NCBI GenBank assembly: GCA_034359265.1
Contig: CP136891.1
Location: forward strand, 57,512,001-57,576,000
DNA length: 64,000 nt
Direction: 5' to 3'
DNA from: Canna indica
Lineage: Eukaryota; Streptophyta; Magnoliopsida; Zingiberales; Cannaceae
The translations under genes and the position numbers were made by a program. Below the pieces are notes generated by a model, which did not search any database, had not been told where the DNA came from, and saw only the letters and a program-made list of their open reading frames with translations. Below, piece after piece: positions 10,928-21,911 of the stretch. Position 1 is the first letter of the stretch. Each line of letters starts with the position of its first letter.

Positions 10928-12407
10928 TAGACCTATAACGTCATGAATCCGTGTGGTTTTATTTCATGAATATCTTGTAAGTTAGTTCATAACAGATTAT
11001 GCTCACCTTTAGACCCAATTTTAATTATAGAATTAAAATTTAGATCATCTCAATTAGGCTAGGGTTTTGTTTTAGAGTTTTATTTTAGGGTTTTATTCTG
11101 CCAAGAAGTGCTATGTATACCCCGAATCTACTCTTCAAAGTGTGTCCTATGTTTCCAAACTATGTTTTCCAGTCAAAACGATATGTTACACGACTATGTT
11201 CAGAGATTTAAGCACATAATAAAAGAGAAATCAAAAATCAGTCCAGATTCAACAAACAACATATAAATTTCAGAAAGCTGAAATTTTCAACACATCATGG
11301 AATAAAATCCGAATTTTGCAGAATTAAATTCCCAAATTTATAACATCATAGATTCAAGTCCTCATGCCAATCATGTATACAATCTCATAATTTTTACTAA
11401 ATAAAAACTAGCATATATAACAAGAATTCCTTAATCAAGAATCAAAGAAATTAATTATTCTATAGTATCAAGAACATCCAAAACTACAAGATAAGATTGC
11501 ATCCAAGACTCATAAGATTAAATCAAGATTCACAAGACTAAAAATCACAGATCTTCTATTAAATATATGCCTCGTGTTATGAGATCAAAATTTCAAGTCT
11601 AAGCATGGCATGGAAACCAAGAAAATCTCAAGAACACAAAATAACATCATCAAGATCAAGAATCTTCAAGGCGGCTTCAAAAAAATTCGAAGAAAACCCG
11701 AATAGGAGGGATAAAACCACTCACATGTAAAGGAAAAATGATTTGAGAAGGATTTCCAATCGATGGCCTCCAGTTTCGGCTCCAAACCCCGGTGGCTCGA
11801 CCCAAAGGAAGGAGAAGATGAGGCAGCGGCTCACTCCAAGCCGTCGGCTTGGCTCCAAGGGGAGGAAGAGAGAGGGAAGGAGAAGGAGAGGTTCTCGCGG
11901 CTTGGCTCCAGGTGGTGGCGGCTCCAAGGGAAGAAGAGGAGGGGGCAGCTGGTGGCTTGGGCTGTCGGCTGGCTCCTCCTCTCACAATTGTGTTGCTCCA
12001 AAAATTGGAGCCACAACCTCGGGGAGGGGTTTTTATAATTCCTCCTCAATCCTAACCCTTCTAACTAAGCCTAACCGCATTCACTTAAGCCAAGACCAAC
12101 CCGCTAACTCGATAAACTTAATTAAATTAATTTAGGTTTGATTAAACACACAATTAAATCATAAGCATCTAATTAAATGCACCAACATAGGCATAATTCA
12201 TAATTATCCAAACACCACAATAATTAAAAATAATTTCAATCACTCAAACTTAATTTCATAAATTCATAAATTTATATTCTACTTACCCGAGCTCGCAAGC
12301 TCGCTCTGGACCATGATTCGACTCGGCTTGATCACGAACTAGTCCGCTAGGCTGGCAAACACACGCAACCAAAAAATAATAATAAATTAAATATCTAAGA
12401 TATTACA

Positions 12408-12420
12408 ATCCTCCCTCCTC
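12408..12420 (-). other. Polypurine tract of the gypsy element
   Basis: On minus the sequence is GAGGAGGGAGGAT, immediately before the LTR start TGTAATATC. This is the expected plus-strand primer position at the 3' LTR. Confidence 0.8.
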
Positions 12421-12499
12421 AAAGAAAATTCGTCCTCGAATTTCAGAAAAGAATAAGAACTCACCGCATCATCAAATAATGAAGGATAACGCTCCCTCA

Positions 12500-12969
12500 T
12501 AGGGCTGGCAACGGATCGAATACAGTGTGGATACTGGATTATCCGTATCCGCACCGTATCCGCTACGGATGTGAATATGAATATCCATATCCGCACCACT
12601 TCAAATACGAATATTCGCACCGTATTTAATAAAAAATATTAAAATAATATATTTAATAAAAAAATCAATAAATTACCAATTTATTGATCCAAAATAAATA
12701 TATAATATACTTCAAAATTCATCTTGACATGAAATTACCATAAAATTCTTATATATATTAATAACTTATATGAGCAAAATAGTAATTCAGAGACGCGGAT
12801 AAGCGGTGCGGATATGATGAGGATACGGTGCAGATCCACAGTCATATCCGTATTCGCACCATATCCGCGCAGATATAAGTTTTCTAAATCTGTATATGTA
12901 TTCATATCCATTTTTACTTGCGGATATGGATCAGATACGGTGCAGATGCAGATAAAATTGCCACCCCTA
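12500..12969. mobile_element. hAT-type MITE, 470 bp, with perfect 8 bp target duplication
   Basis: The element is flanked by CTCCCTCA on both sides (12492-12499 and 12970-12977). Its ends are TAGGGCTGGCAA and, read in reverse, TAGGGGTGGCAA, typical of hAT elements. Removing it and one duplication restores an open gypsy pol frame, so it inserted into the retrotransposon. The interior is rich in CGGATA/TATCCG palindromic motifs that read as repeated 'CGTATCCGCACC' on either strand. The open frames at 12387-12620 and 12814-13083 are incidental. Confidence 0.92.
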
Positions 12970-12977
12970 CTCCCTCA

Positions 12978-13690
12978 TATCCTGCTCCACCTCCCAGGTG
13001 GCCTCCTGGCCGGAATGGTGCTCCCATCTGACTTTAATCAAGGGAATCTACTTGTACCTCAACTTTCGAATTTGCCGGTCTAGCACCTCAACTGGCCGCT
13101 CCTCATAGGAGATTGCTGAGTCCACCACCACTGCGGTAGGCTCGATCACATGGGACTCATCCCGAATATACCTCTGCAGCATAGACACATGGAATACTGG
13201 ATGTACTCGATCCATACTAGGAGGTAGGACCAACTCATAGGCCACGTCTCCCTTGCGTTTGAGAATAGGAAATGACCTAATGAACCTAGGGCTTAGCTTT
13301 CCTTTCTTACCAAACCTCACTACCCCTTTCATAGGGGACACCTTGAGGAACATCATGCCCCCCTCAGCAAATTCTACCTCCCTGGCCTTTCCATCAGCAT
13401 ATATTTCACGGCGACTCGGAGCCGCCAACAGTCTCTCTCTGATCTGCTTTACTTTTCCCATAGCCTCTTCCACTAAATCAGGTCGCATCATAAGGGAATC
13501 TCCTGCCTCAAACCAGCCTACAGGCGACCGACATCTCCGCCCATACAATGCCTCAAAAGGGCCATCCCAAAGCTGCTGACACACTAGGCACTTAGACACA
13601 AACTCGGCCACTTCCCTTCTCATGCTTTTCCACCAATAATTTTGTCTAAGGTCTCCGGTATATCTTTGTGGATCCTAGATGCATAATGTA
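12978..13690 (-). pseudogene. gypsy integrase remnant lacking the catalytic core
   Basis: The frame begins with the end of the zinc-binding region (YWWKSMRREVAEFVSKCLVC, with the terminal C-x2-C at CLVCQQ). It then jumps directly to the sequence that normally follows the catalytic core (PFEALYGRRCRSPVGWFE) and continues through the C-terminal domain (VFHVSMLQRY). The ~150 residues that should carry the D,D-35-E triad are absent. The 3' end continues past a stop into a TWEVEQDMRE-type segment, then meets the hAT MITE. This is a deletion derivative. Integrase activity is impossible. Confidence 0.85.
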
Positions 13691-13891
13691 GGTGGATCGA
13701 TGAGCAATCTCCAGCACCTGCCTACTAACCTCGGCCATATCTAGTACCACAATTCGGCTCTTCAACCTCAGAATGCCCTCCGAGTCACACTGAACCCATT
13801 ATCTGCATCTCCTCTCTTGGCCAAATCCTTAGTGAATGCGTAAAAAAATATCCTCCTCTTGCGCTGCCCGCAGCATGTCCACCAATGTGGA
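13691..13891 (-). pseudogene. gypsy pol spacer between RNase H and integrase, frame disturbed
   Basis: This stretch joins the RNase H domain to the integrase zinc finger. In the integrase-upstream part only short matching fragments can be read, in shifting frames, so small indels are present. No separate gene is here. Confidence 0.5.
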
Positions 13892-15061
13892 CTACACTCT
13901 CAAGTGGGCCACCAGCGCACCAAAATCTGATACTAACAAGACTGCTCCTCCATCTAAGCATAAGACCAACTCCTGAGCCAACGGCTTCCTCCTGACCGCC
14001 AAATGTGCTAAACTGCTCATAGACTTTATGCTCAAGGCATTAGCCTTCCCTGGACGGTACATGATCGTGCAGTCATAGTCCTTCAACAGCTCAAGCCATC
14101 TTCTCTGCCTCAGGTACAACTCCTTCTGGGTAAGCAAATACTAGAGGCTCTTATGATTAGTGAATATCTCACAAGCCTCGCCATAAAGGTAGTGACGCCA
14201 CAGCTTCAATGCAAACACCACCGCTGCCAGCTCAAGGTCATGAGTTGGGTAATTCTTCTCGTGAAACTTCAACTGCCTGGAGGCATAGGCTATCACTCTG
14301 CCATTCTGCATCAGCACGCAACCCAAACCGACTCGGGAGGCATCACAATAAATAACAAAACCTCCTGAACACGAGGGTACTGCTAAAACTAGCGTCGACG
14401 TCAAGCGGTCTTTGAGCTTTAGAAAGCTCTCCTCACACTTACTGTCCCATTCGAACTTGATCTTCTTTTGGGTCAGACGGGTCAATGGCGTCGCAATCCT
14501 AGAGAAATTCTCCCTAAACTTCCTGTAATAACCTGCCAACCCTAAAAAACTGCGAATCTCTGAGGCATTGGTCGACCTCTTCCAGTTCTGAACTGCCTTA
14601 ATCTTTGCAAGGTCCACCTTTATTCCTTCCTTGGACACCACATGACCAAGAAACCCTACGCTCTCCAGCCAGCACTCGCACTTGGAGAATTTGACATACA
14701 ACCTGTGCTCCCTGAGAGTTTCCAGAACTACCCTCAAATGCTCAGCATGCTCCTCCCTACTCCTGGAATAAATCAAAATGTCATCAATGAACACAATCAC
14801 AAACTTATCCAGGTATTCATTGAACACTTGATTCATCAGGTCCATAAATACTGCAGGTGCATTAGTCAGCCCGAATGACATCACCAAAAACTCAAAGTTC
14901 CCATACCTTGACCTGAAAGCAGTCTTAGGGATGTTATTATCCCGAATCATCAACTGATGATACCCTGACTGTAGGTCAATCTTAGAAAACCACTGCGCTC
15001 CCTGAAGTTGATCAAACAAATCATCAATCATGGGCAACGGATACCGATTCTTTACTGTTAC
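13892..15061 (-). pseudogene. gypsy reverse transcriptase / RNase H
   Basis: The 15037-14141 frame contains the RT palm: [13 protein letters not shown] (catalytic Asp), [12 protein letters not shown], and FIDDILIYS with the metal-binding Asp pair at residues 85-86. After that come the thumb/connection and the RNase H start [19 protein letters not shown] stop follows NHKSL at 14141, and the RNase H part resumes in the same frame at 14137 ([20 protein letters not shown]). A second stop separates this frame from the protease/RT N-terminus (between 15062 and 15070). Both stops sit inside conserved blocks. The key catalytic residues are otherwise present. Confidence 0.93.
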
Positions 15062-15070
15062 CTTGTTAAG

Positions 15071-15892
15071 CTATCGGTAATCAATGCACATCCGCATGGA
15101 CCCATCCTTCTTCTTTACAAAGAGCACTGGAGCACCCCAAGATGAAACACTGGGGCGAATGAAACCTAGCTCAAGCAGCTCCTGCAGTTGGGACTTCAAC
15201 TCCCTCAACTCAACTGGTGCCATCCGATACGGAGGAATGGAGATCGGCTTCACCCCTGGTTGTAAATCGATACAGAATTCGATCTCTCTCTCTAGAGGTA
15301 ATCCTGACAACTCCTCAGAAAATACATCAGAGAACCCGCATACTATAGATGCCCTCCCGATATCTCTGGCTGCACCTCCACCTTCCTCTGCCACTGACAC
15401 AAAAGCTAAAAATGACTGACACCCGCCAAAAAGTAACTTTTGGGCCTTAAGAGCTGATATCGCCATCAACGACTCACACCTTCCCTCACCCTGGAAGGTA
15501 AACTGGGGCATCCCGGGCTTACTGAAGGTCACTGTCTTAGCCCTGTAATCAATTGAGGTGAAATGATCCGCCAACCAGTCCATGCCCAATTTCACATCAA
15601 GCTCCAACAGCAGGAGTGTCAAATCGGCCATCAGCACATGCCTACAAATGACTACCTTGCAGCCTTGAAAGACTGTCTCTGCCATCACAGAAATGCCCGT
15701 AGGCGTAGACACCACAAGGGGTAATTCAAGCACTGAAGATATCCCTGACAGCTTAGCAGCAAATAAGGCAGATACAAAAGAGTGCGTAGCACCAGGATCA
15801 AATAAGACATAAGCAATAGTAGACCCAACCATAATATTACCTGACACCACTGCCCTGGACGCCTCAGTGCCATCTTGATTCATAGCAAACAT
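15071..15892 (-). pseudogene. gypsy aspartic protease and N-terminal reverse transcriptase
   Basis: The protease motif [10 protein letters not shown] has its Asp at residue 32, followed by a typical [10 protein letters not shown] block. The frame then enters the reverse transcriptase N-terminus ([49 protein letters not shown]) and stops there. The next frame continues the same protein after a nonsense codon. The order protease then RT in one polyprotein supports Ty3/gypsy. Confidence 0.9.
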
Positions 15893-16690
15893 CTGCGCAG
15901 CAGGCCTCTCTGAACCACCAGCTCGCTGGCCTCCTCCATGAGTCTAACGCCTTTGAGCCACAGAACCCACTACATGGGTGCCTTCCCTCTGGTCTGATCA
16001 TACTGCTGATTGCCCTTATTAGGGCAATCCTTTCTGAAATGCCCAACATATCCGCACCCAAAACATGCCTCAGAGCAAAACCGCTCTGGTCCTGCTCAAC
16101 TCTGGTCGCACACAATCATGGCCCTTAAGCATAAGGTCGATCTACACCCATAATTTATATTTCATGAAATCTAAGGGAAAGATCCTCCAAACAATCCAAA
16201 ATTTCATCTATAGGGGAAATTTACTCTCAGCCAACCCCTGCAGATCCCTTATGCAGAACTCTATCAACTGGCCGCCCTAGGATCCCTAGAGCCGCCCTAA
16301 CCATACTGCACCATAAATATTTAACTATATGACGAGACCCAATTAATCATTCAAGATACTAAGCAATCATTGCAAGGATCTCTAATTCAGGCACCCATAC
16401 AAAGGTAGCCCCCCCAAAAATGATGCACTCTCTAGCACAGGGCCATTCACGGCCTCAAGCTGTGCTACCTTGGGACTTTCCCCGTTCCTCCTCCCTGCGG
16501 AGTGCCTCAACTAGCTTAGCCACTTGGGCCTGCAGCTACACAACCATGGGATCCTGTCCCACCTTCTCCCGGGCCTGCGGTGGTCTCCCTCGACCCCAGC
16601 CCCCAGCCCCGGCCTCAGCACTTAATGGAGTTGCTATCACAACCACTCCTTGCGACATCAAAGGCCTCCATCGATATGGAAACACCAGAA
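15893..16690 (-). pseudogene. gypsy gag remnant with CCHC zinc knuckle
   Basis: On minus, a CX2CX4HX4C knuckle (CFGCGYVGHFRKDC) is readable around 16030-16075. Upstream, a start near 16660 gives a short glycine/arginine-rich gag N-terminus followed by a coiled-coil-like QLQAQVAKLVEALRREE segment. Between them the usual gag core is replaced by out-of-frame sequence. The region is ~800 bp where an intact gag of this type is usually well over 1 kb, so it is deleted as well as frame-shifted. Confidence 0.7.
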
Positions 16691-16865
16691 AAGAAATAAT
16701 TCATGATTAAGCAATTAAATTCACCCAATGTTTTGCAAACTAAATCATAAGTCGCAGTGAGGTGCAAACTTAGCCAATTGATCTCATAGCATACCCCTAC
16801 CGTATACTGATACGCTAGCAATGTCCTATACGGTAACAACTCTAGGTCGTAGTCAGACCGAACCA

Positions 16866-16880
16866 CATGCTCTGATACCA
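16866..16880 (-). other. Primer-binding site, initiator Met-tRNA
   Basis: On minus the sequence is TGGTATCAGAGCATG, four bases from the end of the right LTR. This is the canonical plant retrotransposon primer site for tRNA-iMet and fixes the minus orientation. Confidence 0.9.
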
Positions 16881-16884
16881 ACTT

Positions 16885-18551
16885 TGTCACGCCCCAACTC
16901 AGGGTCACGTGACAGGCTAGGGTATACGTGCCTATACCCCAAAACCTAACCCATGCACATGCCAAAACAAATAATGTAGCGGAAAGAAAAACAACAAGTT
17001 TTATTTTAAAGGAAAAGTGAATCAATACCAAGTTTAGATTAATAGCTCAGAAGTAAAGAAAATACAGAAATACAATTAGATTCAACAGTTCAAAAGTTCA
17101 GTCAAATAAAACCTAAAATAAATAACATAAATGCCATCTGGCTACAACTCTAAATCAAGCAAATACAAGTGCATGACAACTACCAAAAAGACTCGACTAC
17201 GACCCTAACTAGGACTGCTATGAGATCCAGCGTCTCCTCTGCCCCTCCAGTGATGCTAAGTGCTCCAGCTCATCTCATCGGTTAGGCTCTGTAAAACAAA
17301 ACAACAATAACGGGTGAGTTCAAAGAACTCAGCGAGCAGTTTTACCAACCCCCACAAATCAACACCACAGAGATAACAAGAATATATCTATCTCTACAGA
17401 GGCAATGTCACAAATGTGTAACTAGCTACCAGGCCAACAGGCCACCAATGACCACGACATCTAGTTCTCAAAGAGGTGCATCAGGCCGAAGACCTACCAT
17501 GCCCGAAGGCAACATCACACACAAAATATGCATCGGGTCAAAGCCCTATCATACCCGACGACAACATCACCATTAAAGAGGTGCATCAAGCCGAAGCCCT
17601 ACCATGCCCGAAGGCAACATCACCATCAAAGAGGTGCATCGGGTCGATGCCCTACCATGCCTAGAGGCAACATCACCGTCAAGAGGTGCATCGGATCGAA
17701 CCCCTACCATGCCCAAAGGCAACATCACCATCAAGAGGTGCATCGGGTTGAATCCCTACCATGCTCAAAGGCGACATCATCATCAAGAGGTGCATCAGGT
17801 GGAATCCCTACCATGCCCAAAGGCAACCGCACATACTAGGATAATCGGAAAATGCCCTTCGAACTTATCCTGCAGGTTAGGAATTTGTCATCCAACCACC
17901 CGGGCATAGCCCGTAACCCGGCTTCTAAATGTGCCGCTCCGCCATTCCCAAGAATATGGCGCATCAAGACCTAAATCTAGATTCTCCTACGCTATCCTAA
18001 GGGTGTCCTCATTATGAAGCGTCTCAACACTCCTAACCCGACCCCTACCCCTTAGACCCGTAACATCATGAACCCGTGTGGTTTTATTTCATGAATACAT
18101 CATAAGTTGATTCATAACAGATTATCCTCACTCTTAGACCAAATTTTAATTATAGAATTAAAATTTAGATCAACTCAATTAGGGTTTTATTTTAGAGTTT
18201 TGTTTTAGGGTTTTGTTCTACCCCGAAGTTCTGTGTATACCCCGAATCCACTCTTCAAAGTGTGTCCTATGTTTCCAAACTATATTTTCCGGTCGAAACG
18301 ATAGGTTACACGACTATGTTCAGAGATCTAAGCACATAATAACAGAGAAATCAAAAATCAGTCCAGATTCAACCAACAACATATAAATTTCAGAAAACTG
18401 AAATTTCCAGCACCACATGAAATAAAATTCAAATTTTACAGAATTAAATCCCTAAATTTACAACATCATAGATTCATGTTATCATGCCAATTATGAATAC
18501 AATCTCATAATTTTACTAAATAAAAATTAGCATATATAACAAGAATTCCTT
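16885..18551 (-). repeat. 5' LTR of the gypsy element, truncated
   Basis: It aligns collinearly with the left LTR from TGTCACGC to ACAAGAATTCCTT (left-LTR ~11437) and then stops, so roughly 950 bp (the U3 side with the TATA-like box) are missing. It contains the tandem repeat with about 7 units (17470-17830). Loss of U3 removes this element's own promoter. Immediately beyond, after 38 bp, lies a CACTA terminus. Confidence 0.85.
17470..17830. repeat. LTR tandem repeat, about 7 units (partner of 10380-10690)
   Basis: Same unit as in the other LTR (GGTGCATCGGGTCGA..., CTACCATGCCC-AAGGCAAC). One additional unit relative to the left LTR. The translated frames over it (17476-17909) are repeat artefacts. 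Confidence 0.85.
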
Positions 18552-19364
18552 GACAATTTTAAATTAAAAAAAATCAGTGGCAGGAAATCCACTACTAGAA
18601 ATTGGGTCTTCAGCAACGGCTATCAGCAACGACTGCTCAAGTCATTGCTATTTGCATCGTCATTCTTACGGCCGCTCAAGCTATTGCAGATATATTGTAT
18701 CTGCAATGGCTTTCTAACAGACATGCGAGCTGTTGCTGCTGATGTTAATTATCAGTAACGATTTTCTAACGGACAAGTGAGCTGTTGCTGATAAGTTTAT
18801 ATAGGTCGCAAATCGTGCCCGCCCCTTCTTCCTCCTATTGCTGCCGCCGCGTGCTCCTCCGGCCGCCGCTGCCGACGCCAACGTCGCCGAGCTGCTGCTG
18901 TCGACACTGCTGTCCGTCCTCGACCGCCGATTTCAGATATTTCTCGCCGCTCGACCTTCCCTATTGATCCCAAATTAAAATTTGGTTGAAACCCTATTTT
19001 TAGGATTTCGGCCGGCGACAGACGGCCGATGGCCGCCGTTGAAGCTTGTATAGTGTCCGGACATCGGACTCCGGCGCCGGAAATGATATTTTTATAATTT
19101 TTTTATTTAATTATTTAATTGTTAATTAATTATTTGTTTAATTGTTTAGATTAATTTTTTAATTGTTTAGATTAATTGTTTAATTTGTTATATTAATTTT
19201 CAGGGTTTAGATTAATTTTTAGAGTTTATATTAATTTTTAGTTTAATTTAGTTAGATTAATATTTAATAATGGTAGGTTAATTATTTAAATTAGTTAAAA
19301 TATTGTAGATTAATATTAATTAATTAGTTAAAATATTGTTAATTAGTCCGGAGTTGTCCTCAGT

Positions 19365-19480
19365 GGACTCGCATCGAAATTGTCCACTTCGGACGCGCGC
19401 CGGAATCGTTCATTTCGGACTCCCGCCGGAATCGTCTAATTTGGACTTGTGTCGGAATGGTCCAATATGGACTTGAATTG
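19365..19480. repeat. Short tandem repeat of ~35 bp units in CACTA element 2
   Basis: About four diverged units on the theme CGCCGGAATCGTCCAATTTCGGACT are visible. They lie in the leader region upstream of the transposase gene. Confidence 0.65.
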
Positions 19481-19697
19481 ACTCGAAATATTTAGAAAAT
19501 AATCATCCATCCGACGAGTTGATATGTTTCACGTACGCATCGACGAGTCGGATATGATTTAGAAAACCTTAGATTCGTTCGGGGGTTGTATGATTGTGTA
19601 AAAGAAGTAGATGATTTTTTATACGATGTACAATCCTTGAATTGTCCCTGATTGGACAATTTAGGAATATAGTTATTTGTACTGCACTTATATTTTT

Positions 19698-19832
19698 CTT
19701 TTAACCGTTAACTTATTCTAAATTTCGGCAGCATCTCTCTTGTTCTCCGATATGCGCCCAGATGATATGCGTATTCGGAGAACTGTATGGAGATGCTGCC
19801 GAAATTTAGAATGAAGTTAGCGGTTAAAAGAA
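19698..19832. other. Long inverted repeat (hairpin) upstream of TnpD
   Basis: The arm CTTTTAACCGTTAACTTATT-CTAAATTTCGGCAGCATCTC (19698-19738) is matched by its near-perfect reverse complement at 19791-19832 (GAGATGCTGCCGAAATTTAG..., GCGGTTAAAAG). An inner pair, GTTCTCCGATATGCG and CGTATTCGGAGAAC, extends the stem. The total stem is over 55 bp with a very small loop. This is the size and shape of a miRNA-like or siRNA-producing foldback, but no function is shown. Confidence 0.8.
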
Positions 19833-19914
19833 GTACTTAGTGCAATATGAATAACATAAATCCCGAATGCAATAGGATAATCTCACCTAAAGGCATTAAC
19901 CAAAGAAATTATCA

Positions 19915-20766
19915 TTGATTGACAGAATTATGTCGGCTAATCGAAGTTGGATATACCGACGTCTTGATCGTGGAGCTTTAATGAATGAGTTTCGATTAGG
20001 CGTAACGTACTTCCTAAATTTTGCTTATTCGAATCGAAAATTCATTAGCGTCGGTGATAAAAGCCGATGTCCGTGCCGTATTTGTTTGAATGGACGATTT
20101 TTGAATCAGGAGACTGTCACTCTGCATCTATATAGCAAAGGATTTGCACCAAGATATTTTCTATGGACTTGTCACGGGGAGTCACGTGAAGTCGGGACGT
20201 CGAGCAATCCTGTCGTTCAGACATATGGTGAATCTTCCTCTGCTGGTGCTTCTTCATCCAGTCAATCTAATCCCTATAGAACTATGATACTTGATAGTCT
20301 TGGGGGTCAATTCCATCTGAATGATAATGTTGATCGGCCAGTTACTCAGACATCAGTCCCACCAGATACTACAACGGTTGATATCACAGAAGTACAAACT
20401 GTGGTAGAGATTGATTTGCCGAATAAAGAAGCTGCAGAATTTTACGAGATGTGGAAAGTTGCCGATGAACCTTTGTATGAGAATTGTCCTAAATACACTA
20501 GGTTTTCAGCAATGACACAGCTCCTAAACATCAAGGCCGATTGTAATATCAGCGGGGTTGCGTATGATCGGATTGCAGGATTGATTAATGGAATGTTGCC
20601 TACTGATAACAAGTTTGAGCCAACTTTTTATAAAACTAAAAAGCTGATGAGAAAATTGGGGCTTGGGTACGTTATCATTTTGGAACAAGTTCGGATGGGC
20701 AAATCCCGATTATTCCTGTGCTTCATCATGGAACAAGTTCGGACGGGCAATCCCGATTGTTCCTGA
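19915..20766 (+). pseudogene. CACTA TnpD transposase N-terminus fused to LTR sequence
   Basis: This 283-codon frame begins with the transposase-associated domain: RSWIYRRLDRGALMNEF, a C-x-C...C pattern in KSRCPCRICLNGRF, and HLYSKGFAPRYFLWTCHGES. It continues as TnpD through AEFYEMWKVADEPLYENC, KYTRFSAMTQLLNIKAD and FYKTKKLMRKLGLGY at codon ~252. The last ~30 codons (VIILEQVRMGK... onward) come from the abutting gypsy LTR. The catalytic part of the protein is missing. It resembles the fuller TnpD at 41385-45413. The frame is uninterrupted up to the junction, so truncation may be fairly recent. Confidence 0.85.
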
Positions 20767-21617
20767 GTTTCTTTAAGGAATAAGTTCGGATGAGCAAATT
20801 TCGATTATTCCTGTGATATCTTAAAGGGGCAATTTCGGACGAGCGAATCTCGATTGTTCCTTTGCGTCTCGTGGAGCAAGTTCGGACGGGCCAATCCCGA
20901 TTGCTCCCGAGTTTCTTTGTATTAGGATAAGTTCGAATGATCCAATCATGATTATCCTAGTATGTGTTGTTGCCTTGAGGCATGTTAGGCTTAGGCATGT
21001 TGTTCTTCACCGTTTGGGTGTTGGATGCCTTTGGGCATGTGGTGGCCAGATGACCTGATAGCTAGTCACACCCTCGTGACTGTATTCCTGTTTGAGGTAG
21101 GTGTTTGCTTTATGCTTTATCACCGTGATTGGTTTATGTGGGGGTTGGTAGAATCGCTCACTGAGTTCTTTTGAACTCACCCACTGTCGTTTGTTTTTGT
21201 TTTGCAGAGCCTGACCGATGAGGTGGGCTGGAGCACTTGGCGCGGTTGGAGGGCAAAGGAGCTACATTGATCTCATAGCAGTCCTAGTTAGGGGTCGTAG
21301 TCGAGTTTGTAGTAGTTTTATCATGCACTTGTGATTTGGTATTTTGGAGTTGTAGTCCCGTGGAGATATTTATGTTTTTATTCAGATTTTATTTGATTAA
21401 CAGAACTATTGCTCTTTGATTCAGTTATTTCCGCACTTGAACTTTTTGCTAAAAACTTTACTGTTTAAATGAAATATGTTTTGGTTTCTCTTTTATAATA
21501 AAAAGCTATTTATTTCTTCCGCTATATTTTATGAGTTGGCATGTGCATAAGTTAGGCTGCGGGGTATAAGCACATATATCCTGGCTGGTCATGTGACCTT
21601 GAGTTTGGGGCGTGACA
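20672..21617 (+). repeat. Truncated gypsy LTR, plus orientation (related family)
   Basis: The segment ends in TTGGGGCGTGACA at 21617, the same terminus as the LTRs at 9789 and 52781 but on the opposite strand. It shares with them the GTCATGTGACC, ACTGAGTTCTTTTGAACTCAC and AGCTAGTCACACC blocks. The 5' part is missing. It includes about five ~50 bp units with CAAGTTCGGA-GGGC-AATCCCGATT, a different internal repeat from the one at 10380. What follows is not a primer site, so it was a 3' or solo LTR. Confidence 0.75.
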
Positions 21618-21911
21618 CCCCTTGACATATCTTGACGCTTATGTTGTCTTTGTGTCTAGTATTTCAAAGCATCCTAGATATGATAACATGTATGGTTAAA
21701 TCTTGTCTAGAAGTGCTTAACTTAGGCCCTTTTTGATTGATGTCAAAAGGGGGAGAAGAATCTAGATATGCATATAATTAGGGGAAGTTTATTCTAGATA
21801 TGCATATTGATACGGGGAGCATTATACATTCACTTGATGAAATACTATGCTTGTTGATACATTTCTTAATGCACTTATTGAGAAGTTTGTTATCTTCAAA
21901 AAAGGGAAGAT
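21618..21911 (+). mobile_element. 3' internal end of a Sirevirus-like copia element
   Basis: The text TTTTTGATTGATGTCAAAAG followed by GGGGGAGAAGAA, and the terminal AAAAAAGGGAAGA before the LTR, resembles the polypurine-rich 3' end of Sireviruses. No coding frame survives, and the rest of the element is absent on the left. Confidence 0.6.

Larger units (their letters stand above)
9789..12407 (-). repeat. 3' LTR of the gypsy element (complete, 2619 bp)
   Basis: On minus the LTR starts TGTAATATC (12407) right after a polypurine tract and ends GGGTCGGA-free ...GCGTGACA at 9789, giving the usual TG...CA ends. A TATA-like TTATAAAAACCCC lies near 12035 on minus. It contains a tandem repeat (10380-10690), a CCCCTA run (~10898-10927) and a GC-rich block (11760-12010) that makes spurious open frames. 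The open frames at 10218-10766 and 11677-12135 belong to these repeats and are not genes. Confidence 0.85.
9789..18551 (-). mobile_element. Ty3/gypsy LTR retrotransposon, degenerate, minus orientation
   Basis: The element is bounded by LTR copies at 9789-12407 and 16885-18551. It has a primer site for initiator Met-tRNA next to the right (5') LTR and a polypurine tract next to the left (3') LTR. The order on minus is gag zinc knuckle, protease, reverse transcriptase, RNase H and integrase, which is the gypsy order. The internal region is only ~4.5 kb because most of gag and the integrase core are missing. Two in-frame stops interrupt pol and a hAT MITE splits its 3' end. The right LTR is truncated, so target duplications cannot be checked. 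It cannot transpose on its own. Confidence 0.9.
18590..20671 (+). mobile_element. CACTA element 2, left part, truncated
   Basis: It begins CACTACTAGAAATTGGG and carries subterminal CAGCAACG / AACGGACA-GTGAGCTGTTGCTG motifs to ~18800. A GC-rich leader (18830-19060), AT-rich sequence, a ~35 bp tandem repeat (19365-19480), a long hairpin (19698-19832) and then the start of a TnpD transposase follow. At ~20671 it stops abruptly and a gypsy LTR begins. No right terminus is in the window. Confidence 0.8.

Noticed and set aside
11677..12135. Overlapping GC-rich frames as a protein gene
   Set aside because: They are in the U3/R part of the gypsy LTR and open on both strands.
18552..18589. Missing part of the right gypsy LTR
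   Set aside because: The 38 bp do not continue the LTR alignment, so the LTR is truly truncated here rather than simply interrupted.
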